Positions 9,922 through 22,055 of a stretch of 64,000 bases of DNA are shown piece after piece. The notes under the pieces are model-generated. The model worked only from the letters and a program-made list of their open reading frames with translations. It was not told the DNA's origin and made no database searches. This stretch comes from Porogramme epimiltina (taxonomy: Eukaryota; Basidiomycota; Agaricomycetes; Polyporales; Polyporaceae). The stretch is taken from assembly GCA_900155495.1 (NCBI GenBank), contig FTLJ01000039.1, positions 1 to 64,000 of the forward strand, in the 5' to 3' direction. A program made the position numbers and the translations under genes. Within the stretch, counting starts at the first letter, position 1. The number at the start of each line of letters is the position of its first letter.

Positions 9922-12900
9922 ATGACGCAGACCTTCGCCCGCCTCGCGGCCTTCGCCGCCCTCCTCGCGCCCGCCGTGCTCGCCGCGCCCACCGCGTCGG
10001 ACCCGTGCACGAAGATCGCGGGCAAGACGTTTGTCCCCCCGGCCGACGCGCTCGCCTGCATGAAGGTCTTCCCCTTCAACGAGACCCTCCGCCAGAACGT
10101 CCTCACCGCCGTCTCGCGCGTCTTCGACTTCTACACCTTCGAGGACTACTACCTGAAGTCGCCCCCGCCGTTCCAGGAGTCCACGATCAACATCCGGGCG
10201 CAGATCGCGCGCATGAACAAGACCCACTATGCGGTGAGTGTTCATTCGCGTCGCTTGGTGTGTGGGGAGAGGGGTGTTTATGGAGGGGCGGGACGCGTGC
10301 GCAGACGGACTACGACTTCAACCATGACCTGTACACCTGGACCAACCAGCTCAACGACGGCCACACCCGTACGTCCCCCTCCGCTATTGTCTTCGCCTCC
10401 CCCTCCGAAGCGCGCTCAAACGCCGCCCCGCCCGCCCAGGCTGGTTCCCGAACTGCTACACGTCGTTCCAGAACCTCCTCCCCGCGCCGGTCGTCACGCT
10501 CGACGTCGACGGCGTGCAGTCCATGTACGTCGCGCCGGACTCGGTCGAGTTCGTCTCCCTCCTCGGCGCGTCCTACACCTCGTACTTCGACTCGATCGGC
10601 TTCGACTGGAAGCGCCTCGCGGGCGCGCGCGTGCTCGAGATCCAGGGCCGCGACGCGTACGCGTACGCGGACCTCATCGCGAGCACGCAGAGCGGCAACT
10701 ACCTCGACCACGGCGTGCGCGTGAACAGCGCGTTCAGCTCGTACCGCATCTCCGGCACCGCGTTCTCCCAGCGCTTCGGCGACATCGCGGGCCCCGCGTT
10801 CCCCGAGCTCGAGAGCCTCACGATGAAGCTCGTCCCCGTCAACGCGACCAAGCCCGAGACGGTCACGATCCCCTTCCTCGCAAGCTACGTCGGCGGCGTC
10901 TCGTTCACGAACAAGGACGACTAGTAAGTGCATATATGCGCGTTGTCCGGGCGGGCGTTGGGCGGAGCTGACGCGCACGCGACACAGCTGGGTCGAGTTG
11001 TGCGCGGCGAACTCGGGCACGAACGGGCAGGACTTCAAGAGCTCGGCTGAGCTCGAGAAGGTCTCCTCGCAGCGTCAGCTCAAGCTTGCCCGGGGCAACG
11101 TGCGCCCCATCGACGTGGGCCCGAGCAGCGCGGTCGGGCTGCCCTCTGAGTTCCAGCCGACGCTGCCCGCGCTGAACGGGAGCGAGAGCGTCATCAAGTC
11201 GTATATCCTCCCGGACGGCAAGACTGGTGTGGTGAGCTTGCGTTTCTACTTTAGTGTTAAGGAGAGACGCTGACAGGAGGCCTGCGCGATGCTAGATGTT
11301 CGTGGGCTCGTTCGAACCCGCCGACTTCAACTCTTTCCAGACGGACGTCGTGGCGACCTTTGCGGAGTTCGAGGCTGCGGGTCTCACCCACCTCATCGTC
11401 GATCTCTCGAACAACGGCGGTGCGTGCCTATATGCACTATGAGTATGTCGCGTGCGCTGAAATAGGAACCTTAGGTGGCTTCGTTTGCCTCGGCCAGTTC
11501 CTCCACCAGTACCTCTCCGGCACGAAGAGCCTCGGCAGCTTCCCCAACCCGTAAGTGCCTTCCCTCTTGGTGCGCACGTGCTCACTGACGTGACGTGCAT
11601 ACAGTGGCTTCCAGTCGACGATGCGCGCGAACCCGCTTGCGCAGAAGATTGTTGCAAGCGACATCGCGCTCGGCCTCAACTCCAACTTCGCATTCTACGC
11701 CCCAGATAACTGTGCGTGCCTGTCTCATGCCTCCCTCCCCGAACCTGCGCTCACACAAGCTCGCGCAATGCTCAGGGGCGTTCCTGTCGAACAACACGGA
11801 GATGCCGAGCACGCACAACTACATTACGCCGGCGACGACCCGCACGATTAACGGGCAGAAGTTCGTCGAGTCGCAGCGCTTTGGTGTACGTGTTGCGTTT
11901 CTCGAACCTGCAGGCCCGCGATGCTCAGCGCCTTGTTTGTATAGGACGTCTGCCCTAACGTCGTGGACGTTCCTGAGGAGCCATTCTTCGCGCCCGAGTA
12001 CGTCCTCCAACCTACACGCGAGTGCCCGCCTGCTCACACAACGCGTGCCCCGCAGGAACATCGCGATCGTGGGCAACGCGAACTGCGCGTCGACGTGCGC
12101 GATGTTCAGCACGCTCATGAACGAGCGCCACAACACCAAGATCGCGATCTTCGGCGGCAAGCCGGGCCTCCAGATGCAGTTCAAGGGTGCGTACTCGCTC
12201 CCTCCCGCGAACCTTCGAGGATTTGCGTCGTGGGACGGCCGGGGCTGATGACGATGCGGGGGGAATGCAGGCATGGCGGGAAACCAGGTGCTCGAGTGGT
12301 TCGATATCGACTCGGAAGTCAAGACGGCGAACCTGAAGGACGTGAGTGCCAGCTGCATCCTGCGCATCTGAGTGCGATGTTGAGTGTTTGCGTTCGCGTT
12401 TGCAGGACCCTCTGGCGCCCCCCGATCTGCTCGTCAGCGCGGACTTCCGGTGAGCGGCGCGGATCCATTTTGTCTAAACACGCATATGCTAACGAAAATG
12501 GGAACGCCACCAGCCACAACTGGCGTATCGGTTAGCAGATCTCTGACTTACGCCCAGCCAGAAATGATGCTAACGCGGGCGATTTCCGTTCCTCAGCGTA
12601 CAGCTTCTTCGACGAGAAGACGCCGATCGGTGAGTTGCCCGTTCATTTTGATATTTGTTAGGGCAAATACTCACGCACCCGAAATCAGAGTACGTCTCGG
12701 AGGTTCCGCACTGTCAGTTTTTTTCTCCCTCGCTGCCTCCAAATTGCGTTTGCGCGGATCTAACCTTCCTTCACCGCCGTAGTCCGTTTCCCCTACACGA
12801 AGGACACGTACATGAACCCCCAAGCGCTCTGGACCTTCGCGTAAGTGCCGCCTTTTTGTTTCGCCCTTTTGTCTTGGGCGCAGAATATGAACTCTGTACT

Positions 12901-12942
12901 CACCCCTTGGCCTTGCACAGCGCGGAGCAGCTGTTTTCGTAG
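9922..12942 (+). CDS. Secreted peptidase S41-family protein
   Basis: Seventeen exons summing to 2013 nt (670 residues): 9922-10233, 10305-10368, 10440-10923, 10988-11231, 11296-11419, 11475-11550, 11605-11711, 11776-11885, 11945-11997, 12056-12186, 12271-12341, 12406-12449, 12514-12530, 12558-12629, 12689-12712, 12783-12840, 12921-12942. The N-terminus is a signal peptide (FARLAAFAALLAPAVLAAP). The S41 core is in the second half: HLIVDLSNNGGG is the strand-loop typical of S41 (tail-specific protease fold), and NIAIVGNANCASTCAMFS holds the presumed nucleophile Ser in the CAS/TC motif of fungal S41 proteins. Exons of 17, 22 and 24 nt are present. Expected to cleave protein substrates outside the cell. 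The substrate is unknown and the catalytic call rests on motif resemblance. Confidence 0.85.
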
Positions 12943-14017
12943 ACCACGCCTGTAACGCGTGTCAGGCCCGTTGGCGCCCTGCCCCTGTTGCTACGATCAA
13001 TAAAAATCGACGTCATCGCGCGATTGCGCGCCGCAGTGTTGAATGGTCGGCGATAGTGCCGAGACGGGACGCATAAGTGCGTCGCGCGACGCCGTCGACG
13101 ACGGGGCCCGGCTGCGTGAATGCGCTTGGAGCGTGAGGGTGATCCGTGAGTCTATTATTTAAGCTGCCTTTGGCGGGGGCCGGTGGCGTCCCACCGGGTC
13201 CAGGGCCAGTCTCCAGGAGCTTATTCCCTGGCAACCCGTGTGTCCCACGCATACATACCTCGCTTCCGCGTGGCTCGCGTGCGGGGGGCGCGGAGTGGGC
13301 CTCCTCCCGCGCGCGTGGCAAAGCTTTCGGCGACATTTGCGCAATCTTCAGGGCGGCGTGCGGCGGCCTGTTGGACATGCATTGCAATACATACACAGTG
13401 TCGGCTCGCCCTTCGGAGCGCCACAGAGTCCGGGAATCTGGATGATATGCTTCAAATCTTGAGCCCGCTGTTATTGTATGGAGTTTCAATCTACATTCAT
13501 CATCAATTACTTACGTTCTTACCTGTGCTCATTCAACCGCACGGAACGGGGCGCGCCGGTCCATGACGGCATACGGAGATAACTTGGGCTGAGTTTGGGC
13601 TGGGTCTTGGTCAGGAGTCCCTCTTTTGTTGAACAACGCACTGACAATACGCAACGCCTGCAGGACTCCTCGGACATAACGTGACGCTCACATGGAGCTC
13701 AGGGAGCCTTAAACCCGAACAAAAACGGTGTGGCGGGTCCGCGACTTCCCAGGACGCAATAACACCGCTGACACGCCGCCGCGACAGCAGGCTTGGGATC
13801 TCAAATTTAAACATGCCATTAGATGGCCCTGCCCACGAATGGCGACCGGGGCCTGCGGGCGGTGCACAACTTCCGACCCTGGCGTCCCAAATCCCATGCC
13901 TCGACGACATATACAAAAGCCCCGTCTGGAGTCTGGAGCTAGCTATCGTCTCTCCTCCGCTTCTCCCCACCCCCCCCGTCTCTACCTCCCCCTACGCTCT
14001 CGCAGCTTTCGCCACCC
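12943..14017. other. Intergenic between S41 peptidase and flavoprotein genes
   Basis: No gene seen. A CT-rich tract (13940-14015) immediately precedes the monooxygenase ATG. An acatatacaaaag stretch near 13908 could be a TATA-like element for that gene. Confidence 0.45.
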
Positions 14018-16727
14018 ATGTCTTCGTCTCAGGCGCCACCCAAGGAGAGCTTTGTGGATGTGCTCATCATCGGTGCCGGCCCCGCGGGCGTCATGTGCGC
14101 GAACGCGCTGCAGCAAGCCGGCGTACGCGTCCGCATCGTCGACAAAACGTGCGTGTTCCTGCCTTCCTCCCGTACGCCCCCAGCCTCAAGGGGCGGGCGG
14201 GCCCGCGTACGCGCCCCCGAACCCGAACGCTGACGTCGCCGGGGATCCAGGGCGTCCGAGCGAACCGCGGGGCACGCGGACGGCTGCCAGCCGCGCACGA
14301 TGGAGATCTTGCAGGTACAGCCACTGCTTCCGCGTCTTCCGCCCGATCGCGGACCACTGACCGTCGACGCGTTTCGTGCGCCGCGCAGAGCTACGGCCTG
14401 TTGGACAGCTTGCTCAAGCGGAGCGAGCCCATTCACCGGGCGGTGAGTCAGGTCCGGAGGTCGGTTTGCGCCGCTGCTTGTGCTGAGGAGGGGATGACAG
14501 GCGTTCTACGTCACCGGCGAGGATGGGGCCATCAAGGTATGCATGTTCTCAATTCGCGCGTTGAGGGAGACGGGAGGATTTAATCGCACTGTAACAGCGT
14601 GCGTCGCGCTCGCCAGCTATCAACGCCGGCACGACACGTTATGACTACAAGGTAAGCGGAGGCCGTGGAAGAACCATGGGTTTTCCGTCTAACACAATTT
14701 ATTAGGTTCTCACGCACCAAGGAAGCATGGAGGCTGTCCTTATCGAGTCTATGCGGGAGAAGGGCCTTCAGGTGGAGCGCTGCACGGAGCCTTCGTCCAT
14801 GGCGACCTCTATGTCCGCAGTGGACCAGAAGGACCCGCACGCCTACGTTGTGAAGGTAAGATGCCCGCAGAATGCATTGTTGCGATGGCTGATATTTTGT
14901 GATTCAGGTCATACTGGACCATTCTGGCGGATCCGAGGTTACTCAAGAGGTGGTCCATGCAAAGTTCGTGCTCGGGTCAGATGGTAGGTGCTAGGATAAG
15001 GTTTTTGTACCCGGTACAAAATACTCACATCAATGCAGGCGCGCACTCATGGGTGCGCAAGAACATCGGCATCCGGATGGACGGCGACGCCACGAGTGAG
15101 TTGCTTCGCTGCTGTTCTATTTGACATTACTCATCGCCCTCCTGCTCAGACTCTGTATGGGGTGTCATCGATCTCGAAGCCGACACGGACTTCCCCGACA
15201 TTCGGAACCAGACATTCGTTCACTCTGACGAAGGCGTGCTCTTCATAGTCCCACGAGAGAACGACCTCAACCGTCTGTACATCCAGCAACCAGAGTCAGA
15301 CCTCCTTGATCCCGCCACAGGGAGGGTCGACAAGGATAGGACCAGTCCCGAGAAGATCCTAGATGAAGCGCGCAAGATACTGAGCCCATACAAGCTTGAG
15401 GTCAAGAACGGGAGGGTGGACTGGTGGACCGTGTACACGGGTGAGTGTTCTGTTTTCTCGTTGTCCTCGGGTTGCTTACTTCGATACCTTTCAGTCGGCC
15501 AGCGGGTTGCGATGCGATTCTCAGCCTTCGATCGCGTATTCATCGCTGGGGATGCGTGCCACACCCATACACCGAAAGCAGGTGCGTTCGCACGCGCGTG
15601 TGGACAGTAGATGATCCTGACAGGCTTCCCTTCGTCCAGGACAAGGTCTCAATGCGAGCATGGGAGACACCCACAACTTGGGTACGTGGGATTCACAGCT
15701 CACGCGTGTCCACAGCTATAATTTATAATGCCATATCATTCAATAGCCTGGAAGATCATCTACGTGTTGCGTGGATGGGCCGATATGCCTCTCCTAGGGA
15801 CAGTGAGTATTTCTGGCAACATCATACTACACTCTGTTTGTTCTGACGCGGTAGTTAGTACGAAGCTGAGCGGCGTACATACGCGAAAGCCCTCATCGAC
15901 TTCGACAAGAAGTGGTCTAAGCTTTTCGACAAGCCGCGCACGGAGGTCAACCAGGAGGGCGTCCCGCACGATGAGTTCATGGCGTGCGTCTCACCCACCT
16001 CTGATCGTTGCTACTGCGGAACACACTCTTACTTTTCCTAACCACAGTATGTACAAGGAGTTCGGCGCCTTCACCTCGGGGGTTGGGATTCACTACGGTC
16101 CCTCCGTCCTCGTCTCCCGGGCTCGTCAAGTCTGTGCTTCGAATGTGACAATCGGCATGCGGATGCCCCCGCAGATGTTCGTGCGGGCTTCGGACGCACG
16201 CCCCGTCGAGCTCCAGGACCTCCTCCCTGCCGACACACGCTTCAAGATCCTCGTGTTCGGCGGAGACGTCACTGTACCCGAGGATCTTGCACGTCTCGAG
16301 GCGACAGCAGAGGAGTTCGCACGGGAGGATGGGTTCCTGGAGAGGTTCGGGCGTGGCAAGATGTGCAGGCCGGGGTCATGGAAGGTGTTTGACTTGCTGT
16401 GCTTTAGCTCGGCGAAGCTGGACGCCGTGAACCACACTGGTACGTCAGATTGACTCCCACGAGGGTTATCGTGGCTGACCTTCGACCTACGCATGCGCAG
16501 ACTTCCCTGAGTTCTTCCGTCCACATCACTCAAAGGTCCTTGTGGACGACAAGGACCAACATCGTCGCACGGGTGGCGGAGGATACTCAAAGTTCGGTAT
16601 CGACGCGCATAACGGCGCAATCATCGTCGTGCGACCTGATGGGTACGTGGGCATGGTCGCGCCGCTCGACCAGGTGGACGTCGTGGATGCGTACTTCGCG
16701 GCTTTCCTACTACCGACCCCATGGTGA
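14018..16727 (+). CDS. FAD-dependent phenol 2-monooxygenase-type hydroxylase
   Basis: Fifteen exons total 1842 nt (613 residues): 14018-14148, 14251-14314, 14389-14442, 14501-14536, 14598-14651, 14706-14855, 14908-14983, 15039-15095, 15150-15440, 15495-15581, 15640-15681, 15747-15802, 15859-15983, 16048-16439, 16501-16727. N-terminal Rossmann motif VLIIGAGPAGVMCANAL binds the FAD ADP moiety. GHADGCQPRTMEIL is a family block, GSDGAHSWVRK is the DG motif, and FIAGDACHTHTPKAGQGLN is the GD motif with the HxP active-site region. The C-terminal third (ILVFGG.V onward) matches the thioredoxin-like dimerisation domain of fungal phenol hydroxylases. Expected reaction: NADPH- and O2-dependent ortho-hydroxylation of phenols to catechols. 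Its 3' end faces the CoA ligase gene 121 bp away. Confidence 0.88.
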
Positions 16728-16848
16728 TTGTCTGATTGTCTGATACTTTAAGTTCCCATCTTAGTGTTGTTGTATGGCGAGCCCTATTTACTTTACAGCA
16801 CTGTATCCCACCACACCCAGTAATATAGCGATAGACAGCGGAAATCAT

Positions 16849-19503
16849 CTATAGCTTTGCGCGTCGTGAGCTAGACTCCAGTCTGATTTCTCCCCGTACA
16901 AGCCTCTCCTTTGCCCGATCGCGCAATACGCGCCGCAGGAGCTTCCCGCTTGGGTTCTTCGGGATGGAGTCGACAAGCTCAACGCCTGCGAGCCATTTCG
17001 AGCGAGACTTGTGCTTCGCGACATGCTAGGACAGAGCTTGAGTCAACTCCTCTTCCTCACTTTAGACAAGTCCAAACGCACCTCCATAATGCCCATGCGC
17101 ACCGCATCTGCGACTCCCGCGTCCATCCGCATCCTCGTGTGCGCTGCGGGGCTAGGCACGACAAACGCAAGCGGGAGCTCACCGCTATACTCATCGGGCA
17201 CTCCGACGACGCACGCGTCCGCCACATCCGCATGGTTGAGGAGGTGGCCCTCGAGCTCGGACGGCGCGACCTGGAAGCCGCGCACCTTGATGAGCTCTTT
17301 GATGCGGTCGACGACGAACACTTCCTTGCGCGCATTGATCTTCACTTCGTCGCCCGTAAGGAGCCAGCCGTCTTTGAACGTCTCTGCAGTGCTGCAAAGG
17401 CGTATGAGATGGAGTGTAGCGCAGAACGAGCAAGGCAGGGAAAGACTCACGCAGTGGGGTTGTTGAGGTAGCCGAGGGAGATCGACGGGAGCTTAAGATG
17501 CAGCTCGCCGAGCTCGTCCAAGCCCGCCAGCGAGCCGTCTGCTTTTACGACGCGCGCACTGACCCCTGGAAGGAGGACACCCGAGCACCCAGGAGTGCTG
17601 ACCCGTTGCCCTAGTGCGGGGAATGTTGCGCCTGTCGCGGCTTCCGTTATGCCTGTGGGCCAATGGGTTTGTTAGAATAAGATGAGGCGTGGTCTTTATG
17701 GCTGTCTTACCATAACCTTGGGCGATAATCGCTTTGGGGAGGACGCGCGAGATCTGCTCAGTCAATTCTACGCTCATTGGCGCTGCCCCCGAGAGGAGGA
17801 ACGTGACTGAGCTCAGGTCGTACTGCTTTGTAAGAGGGCTCTATAGAAGTAACGAGCTGACTTCGGGCTGGCTGGTCTGACATTGCACTTTGTACGCACC
17901 TTGCATAGCAGGACAACTTGTGGGGGGACGACGCTGCGAAGAATGCGTTAAACGACGTTTGAAGAACATCTCTGCGGCACGCACATCAAATGAGTGACGC
18001 GGTACTTTTGGATGCTTTCAAGCATCTGTTTCAAAGTGAACTTTGGCGCAACCACAACCGTGTTCTAGTGATGGTAAGCTAGGTGCACTAGAATGGTTCA
18101 CACCAAGCGCAGTGGGAGCTCACCCCAAAGAACGTCATCCCACACAGGACCATGTGCATGCCGAACGCATCTGGGAGAGCATCTTAGGGATGAAGCGATG
18201 TCGCATCTCCGGCGAATGAGCTTACGGTAGAAAGGAAGAACTGATGTTGTTCAGCTTCTCGTCCACGGGTCGATCTAGACAGGCGGTAACGTACCGCCAT
18301 ATGTGACACCGCCTGGACGGAACGGCTTCTGATCTACAGGAAAACTAGCGTCCCCGAGCCTACAATGATGCGCATGCATGACTACGTTCACGATGATGCT
18401 GTAATGGGGTATCTTCACTGCCTATACGCCATGTGGCCGCAAACATGTCCTCAATGAGTGTGGGGAATAAGGTTATACATATGCGGTTCGACGACCCTCA
18501 CCTTCGGCCTCCCGGTGGTACCACTTGAGAACGACAATAGTGCGATTTTCGTTCGGGCCTCTCCAGGCCTGAGCTGAAAGGGCGTGAACTTCTGAGGCTG
18601 GCTCGCACCGAATCTGACGAGGTCCTGTAGATTGGGATAAGGAGATCCGGGCACGGGATCAAACAGGACAATTCGGTCATCTGGCAAGCCCGCCATGCGT
18701 GCAGCTTCTACTGCGGCCGGGAGAATGGAAGGGTGGACAATAAGCATCCGCGCCTTCACTGCATCGAGCTGGTATGCTAGCTCTTCAGCAGTATAGGATG
18801 GGTTGGCGTTCCTGCAGGTCCCTCCGGGATCAGTATGGGGCGCCGCCAGTTGGATAGCGGGTGCCTTACGAAGAGATTCCCCCAAGATTATGCACCGCCC
18901 TGCAATACATTCCATGAGCGCACTGACGCGTTTTCCCTCGTCGGATGGGGCACGCACCACATCGCGACAGGATAATCTGTCATTTCCGGTTAGCATTCAA
19001 GCGACGCCGTAATCCTTGGCACGGGGACTCACCAACGTGATTCGGGCTGAATATGCATACTATTACATTCAGAAATCAGCATCACGAATCGTTTGAGTCT
19101 TGGGCCGCAGCGGCCCCTCACTCACCAGGGTCATCGTATCCTGCAGGGTAAGGCGCCACGTTGTATACGGGATTCAAACTATCGCCGAAGCTTTGTAAAC
19201 AGCTGCGCACCTATGCCCCAGTGTATCTTCAGCGCGTTCGACAACCCGTATATTCGCGCGCGCAGCTAAGAGCCGGGCCGAGCGCGCTCAGTGTGGGTGC
19301 ATCTAACATGATCGAGTATAGTGGTGGGCGCCCACCTCATCCGAACCTATCTCCCGACCCGTGGCCTCCTCAATCAGCCACGGGCGCAGGCTGTGGCCCC
19401 ATGGAGCGCGCGAGGGATGTACGGCGTCCAGGAAAAACTGCGCGATCGTGAGGTCGTCCGGAACGTATGGGATGGGGCCGCCGTCGCCGTGGATTTCTGC
19501 CAT
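16849..19503 (-). CDS. Peroxisomal 4-coumarate-CoA-ligase-like acyl/aryl-CoA synthetase
   Basis: Sixteen exons on the minus strand sum to 1737 nt (578 residues). From the 5' end: 19503-19347, 19302-19246, 19140-19126, 19059-19033, 18976-18958, 18899-18870, 18811-18502, 18421-18295, 18240-18226, 18170-18124, 18064-17985, 17933-17900, 17840-17711, 17652-17451, 17391-17082, 17025-16849. ANL-superfamily motifs: CIFSPNHVDYPVAMWAVHNL, the phosphate-binding SFSSGTTGRPK, QGYGITEAATGA, GWLLTGDE, RIKELIKVRGFQVAP and the catalytic-lysine block IPKNPSGKLLRR. It ends AKL, a peroxisomal PTS1. It would activate an aromatic or fatty carboxylate through an adenylate to a CoA thioester in peroxisomes. Five exons are only 15-30 nt. 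The exon 1/2 junction (donor gttcgg, 44-nt intron) is the least certain. Confidence 0.88.
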
Positions 19504-19915
19504 GGTGCCGTCGACGTGGGTGGGCGAGCGGGCGCGGGACCACTTAGCGGCGGCCGGAGGTGGACGACTGTCAGGTGGGAAGCACTCGGACAGAGGCCTC
19601 GGGCTCTTATAAAGATTGGGTGGTCGGAGTATGCGAAGGGAAGCGAACACGCCGTGGGGACGTCACGCGACGCGCCCCCTTCGGTCCGTGCTTCTTCTGC
19701 TCCCGGGCTCGTACGGGTCGGCCTCGTGCGGGTTACCGGGCTGACGCAGCCCATTTAGTGACGACATTCAGATTTAGACATGCGGCTGAACGTAAGGGAG
19801 ACTGTCATGCGGCAAAGCGCAGAATGGAAATCAAGCACAGCACGGTGTGAGAATACCGTAAAATATGACGAACTTGACACCAAACAGAATACACACGTCC
19901 GATATACAATATGGC
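19504..19915. other. Intergenic: ligase promoter and MED7 3' flank
   Basis: Both neighbours are on the minus strand. On that strand cccaatctttataagagcccg (split: cccaatcttt, ataagagccc) at 19600-19620 has a TATA-like core about 100 nt upstream of the ligase ATG. Nothing else seen. Confidence 0.4.
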
Positions 19916-21027
19916 TCACGCAATCTCTTCCGCCCAACGCAATACGTCGTCGATAGATAGCTTGCCTGGATCTGGTGGCTGTACGTTCGGCAGAGTCAGC
20001 ATAACGTGGTAGAGCGGACACGCCACAAGCGCAGGGAATGAGTACGTACCTGGGTCTCCGGTATTGGAACAACGGCAAACCCACGATTAGGTTGTGAAGG
20101 GGGGGCTCTCTGAGCCTGCGGCGCTGAACTCGCCCCTGGGCCCTGCGACGCCGCCCGGAGGTCCGCCAGTTGCGCCTCTAGCGCGTCGCATTTCCTGTAC
20201 AACGGGTCGCGATCATCAGCCACCGAAGGGAAAGTCAAGGCACAGAAGACGTGAACACCACACGCACGTATGAATCGCGCGCGTCTCCTCGCGCCTGAGA
20301 TCGAGTTGGCGGCGCATCATGAGTTCGAGGTTGCCGCGCGCCTGGACGGGGCGGAGGTCGTTCGCGGCGGCCATGATGTTCTGCGCGAGAACGTTGATCC
20401 ACTCAAGGTGCTGCTTCCATTCGGGTTCGACTTGAGTCGAGCTCGTGGGAGGTGGTGCGAGCAGCGCGCCAAGGAGCTTGGAGTAGGCGACAAGCACTGA
20501 GCGAAGGATGACGCGGAGCGCGGGGCGGCGGTCTGATGGTATACAGTATAAATATTGGGCAGCTCGGGTTTGATATTGGTGAAGTGAGAAGGTGGAATGT
20601 GAGTACGTACCAACACCAGGGTCCTGTGGGTATAGTTGATGCCCGCCGAGCTCGGCGAGTGAGGGGATGGTTTCCTTAATCTAGCCGCACGGGGAGGTGT
20701 GGTAAGTATGGTGTTGTAAGTGCGACAGGGTCTCTAGAGTATGCCTAATACAGTACTCACAAACCAAGAGTCTCCGAAAACAGTATAGTGCCCCTCTTCA
20801 AGGATCCAGTCCACGCGCGGCTTCTCGAGTTGGGCGAGCGACCATTCTGGCACGTCTGTCTGGTCTGCGAGAACCTCATATTGGTTTAGCGAGCCAAGCT
20901 CTGCTTCTGGGTCGGCGCGATCCTTAAGGAGGCCAAGGAGCTTGAGGTTGTGGGTCGTGTAGCGCGTGTAGTGTGAGGGTGGGGAGGGGAAGGGATTCCG
21001 CAGCTCAGTCTCTTCGTCGTCCATCAC
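19916..21027 (-). CDS. MED7: Mediator complex subunit 7
   Basis: Five exons: 21027-20761, 20680-20611, 20532-20268, 20194-20050, 19978-19916; 810 nt, 269 residues. The start MMDDEETELRNPFPSPPSHY (second Met at 21024 equally possible) and QLEKPRVDWILEEGHYTVFG are family hallmarks. VLVAYSKLLGALL, WINVLAQNIMAAANDLRP and GNLELMMRRQLDLRREETR follow, as in the helical MED7C part that pairs with MED21. The tail GKLSIDDVLRWAEEI is a last short helix. It belongs to the Mediator middle module, which links activators to RNA polymerase II in the nucleus. It is divergent from the BCL7-like gene, with 255 bp between the starts, so the two chromatin/transcription genes may share a promoter. Confidence 0.93.
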
Positions 21028-21282
21028 GCTTCCAGGTTAAGTTTGTACAAGCTTGTCCAGGAAGTTTGCCCCTAGCGAGTGACCTGGTAACGAGCGAGAC
21101 AACGAGGTGGAGAAAGACAGGAAACAAGCCGCGACGCCCGGCGCGTCATGGGAGTGAGAGGCTGAGGGACAGGCGAGCGCCGGCTCGCGCCTCGAGCGCG
21201 CCTGGCTTGTCCTCAGACCGCGATCTTCTCCTCATACCCTCCACCCTCACGCGTCTTCTTCCTCACACTTCGCGACGACACC

Positions 21283-22055
21283 ATGTCAACAAGGAGACGA
21301 GTCGGATTCAGCACGTCGACCTCGGAGGCGTCGCGCCGCCAGCTGATGCAGCCCGTCCCGAGTTGGGAGAAGGTCTGGGGTCCGCCAGACGGCGCGGCCG
21401 CGGGCACGACGCTGCGCGTGTACAAGTGGGTCAAGACCGACAAAAAGCAGGTGCGTGCGCGCAGCGTTTTTGGCTCTACTGCTCCTTCTGCCTTTATTGC
21501 TCACGCGCACCCCGCCAACAGCAATTCAGCGACGACGAAGGCGAGGTCGACGCGCCGCTCGCCCCGATCCAGCCCGAAGACCTCGTCGAGGTCGACGACG
21601 ATGACGACGGCGAGGCGGGCGGGTCCGCCGTCGCGACGCCCGCCCCGCTCTCGCGCGACGCGTCCGAGCCCGCGCCGGGCACGGGCAGCGCCAGCGTCGA
21701 TGCGACGCCCGCGCCCGAAGGCAAGCTGCCTACGCCCACACCGAAGCCACATCCCCTTTCGATCTCGTTCCAGCCGCCGACGCCTACACCTGGTCCGGAC
21801 GACGACGGAGACGACGGGCTGGCGGAGTCTTTGAGGCCGCCACAGGAGCAGGAGGGTGACGGTGACGGGCTTGGAGAAGGAGATGGGTTGGACCCAGGGG
21901 AGGGGATGAGTTTGGATTTGGGCGGGGTGGGCCCGGATGGGGAGCCGTTCGAGGGCGTGGACGACCTGTCGCAGCTGCAGCAGGCGGACGCGTTGCTTGG
22001 TGGGAGTATGATGGACGAGAGTATGGGGGACCCATTCGCAGTTCCGCCATCATAG
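21283..22055 (+). CDS. BCL7-N-domain-like protein, putative SWI/SNF-associated subunit
   Basis: Two exons, 21283-21450 and 21522-22055; 233 residues. The N-terminus (RRRVGFSTSTSEASRR, then PVPSWEKVWGPP, then TTLRVYKWVKTDKKQ) matches the BCL7 pattern RxxxxW-E-K-x-W...LR-YKWV, and an acidic SDDEGE segment follows. The rest is a disordered Asp/Glu/Pro/Gly-rich tail with DDDDDGE and repeated PTPTP. BCL7 proteins are accessory subunits of animal BAF complexes; a chromatin role here is by analogy. The 3' end (from about 21865) is the source of the decayed copy at 25917-26108. Confidence 0.62.

Noticed and set aside
18451..19650. First impression that the CoA ligase N-terminus was degenerate, i.e. 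a pseudogene
   Set aside because: Splicing through exons of 15-57 nt restores the complete family sequence without stops.
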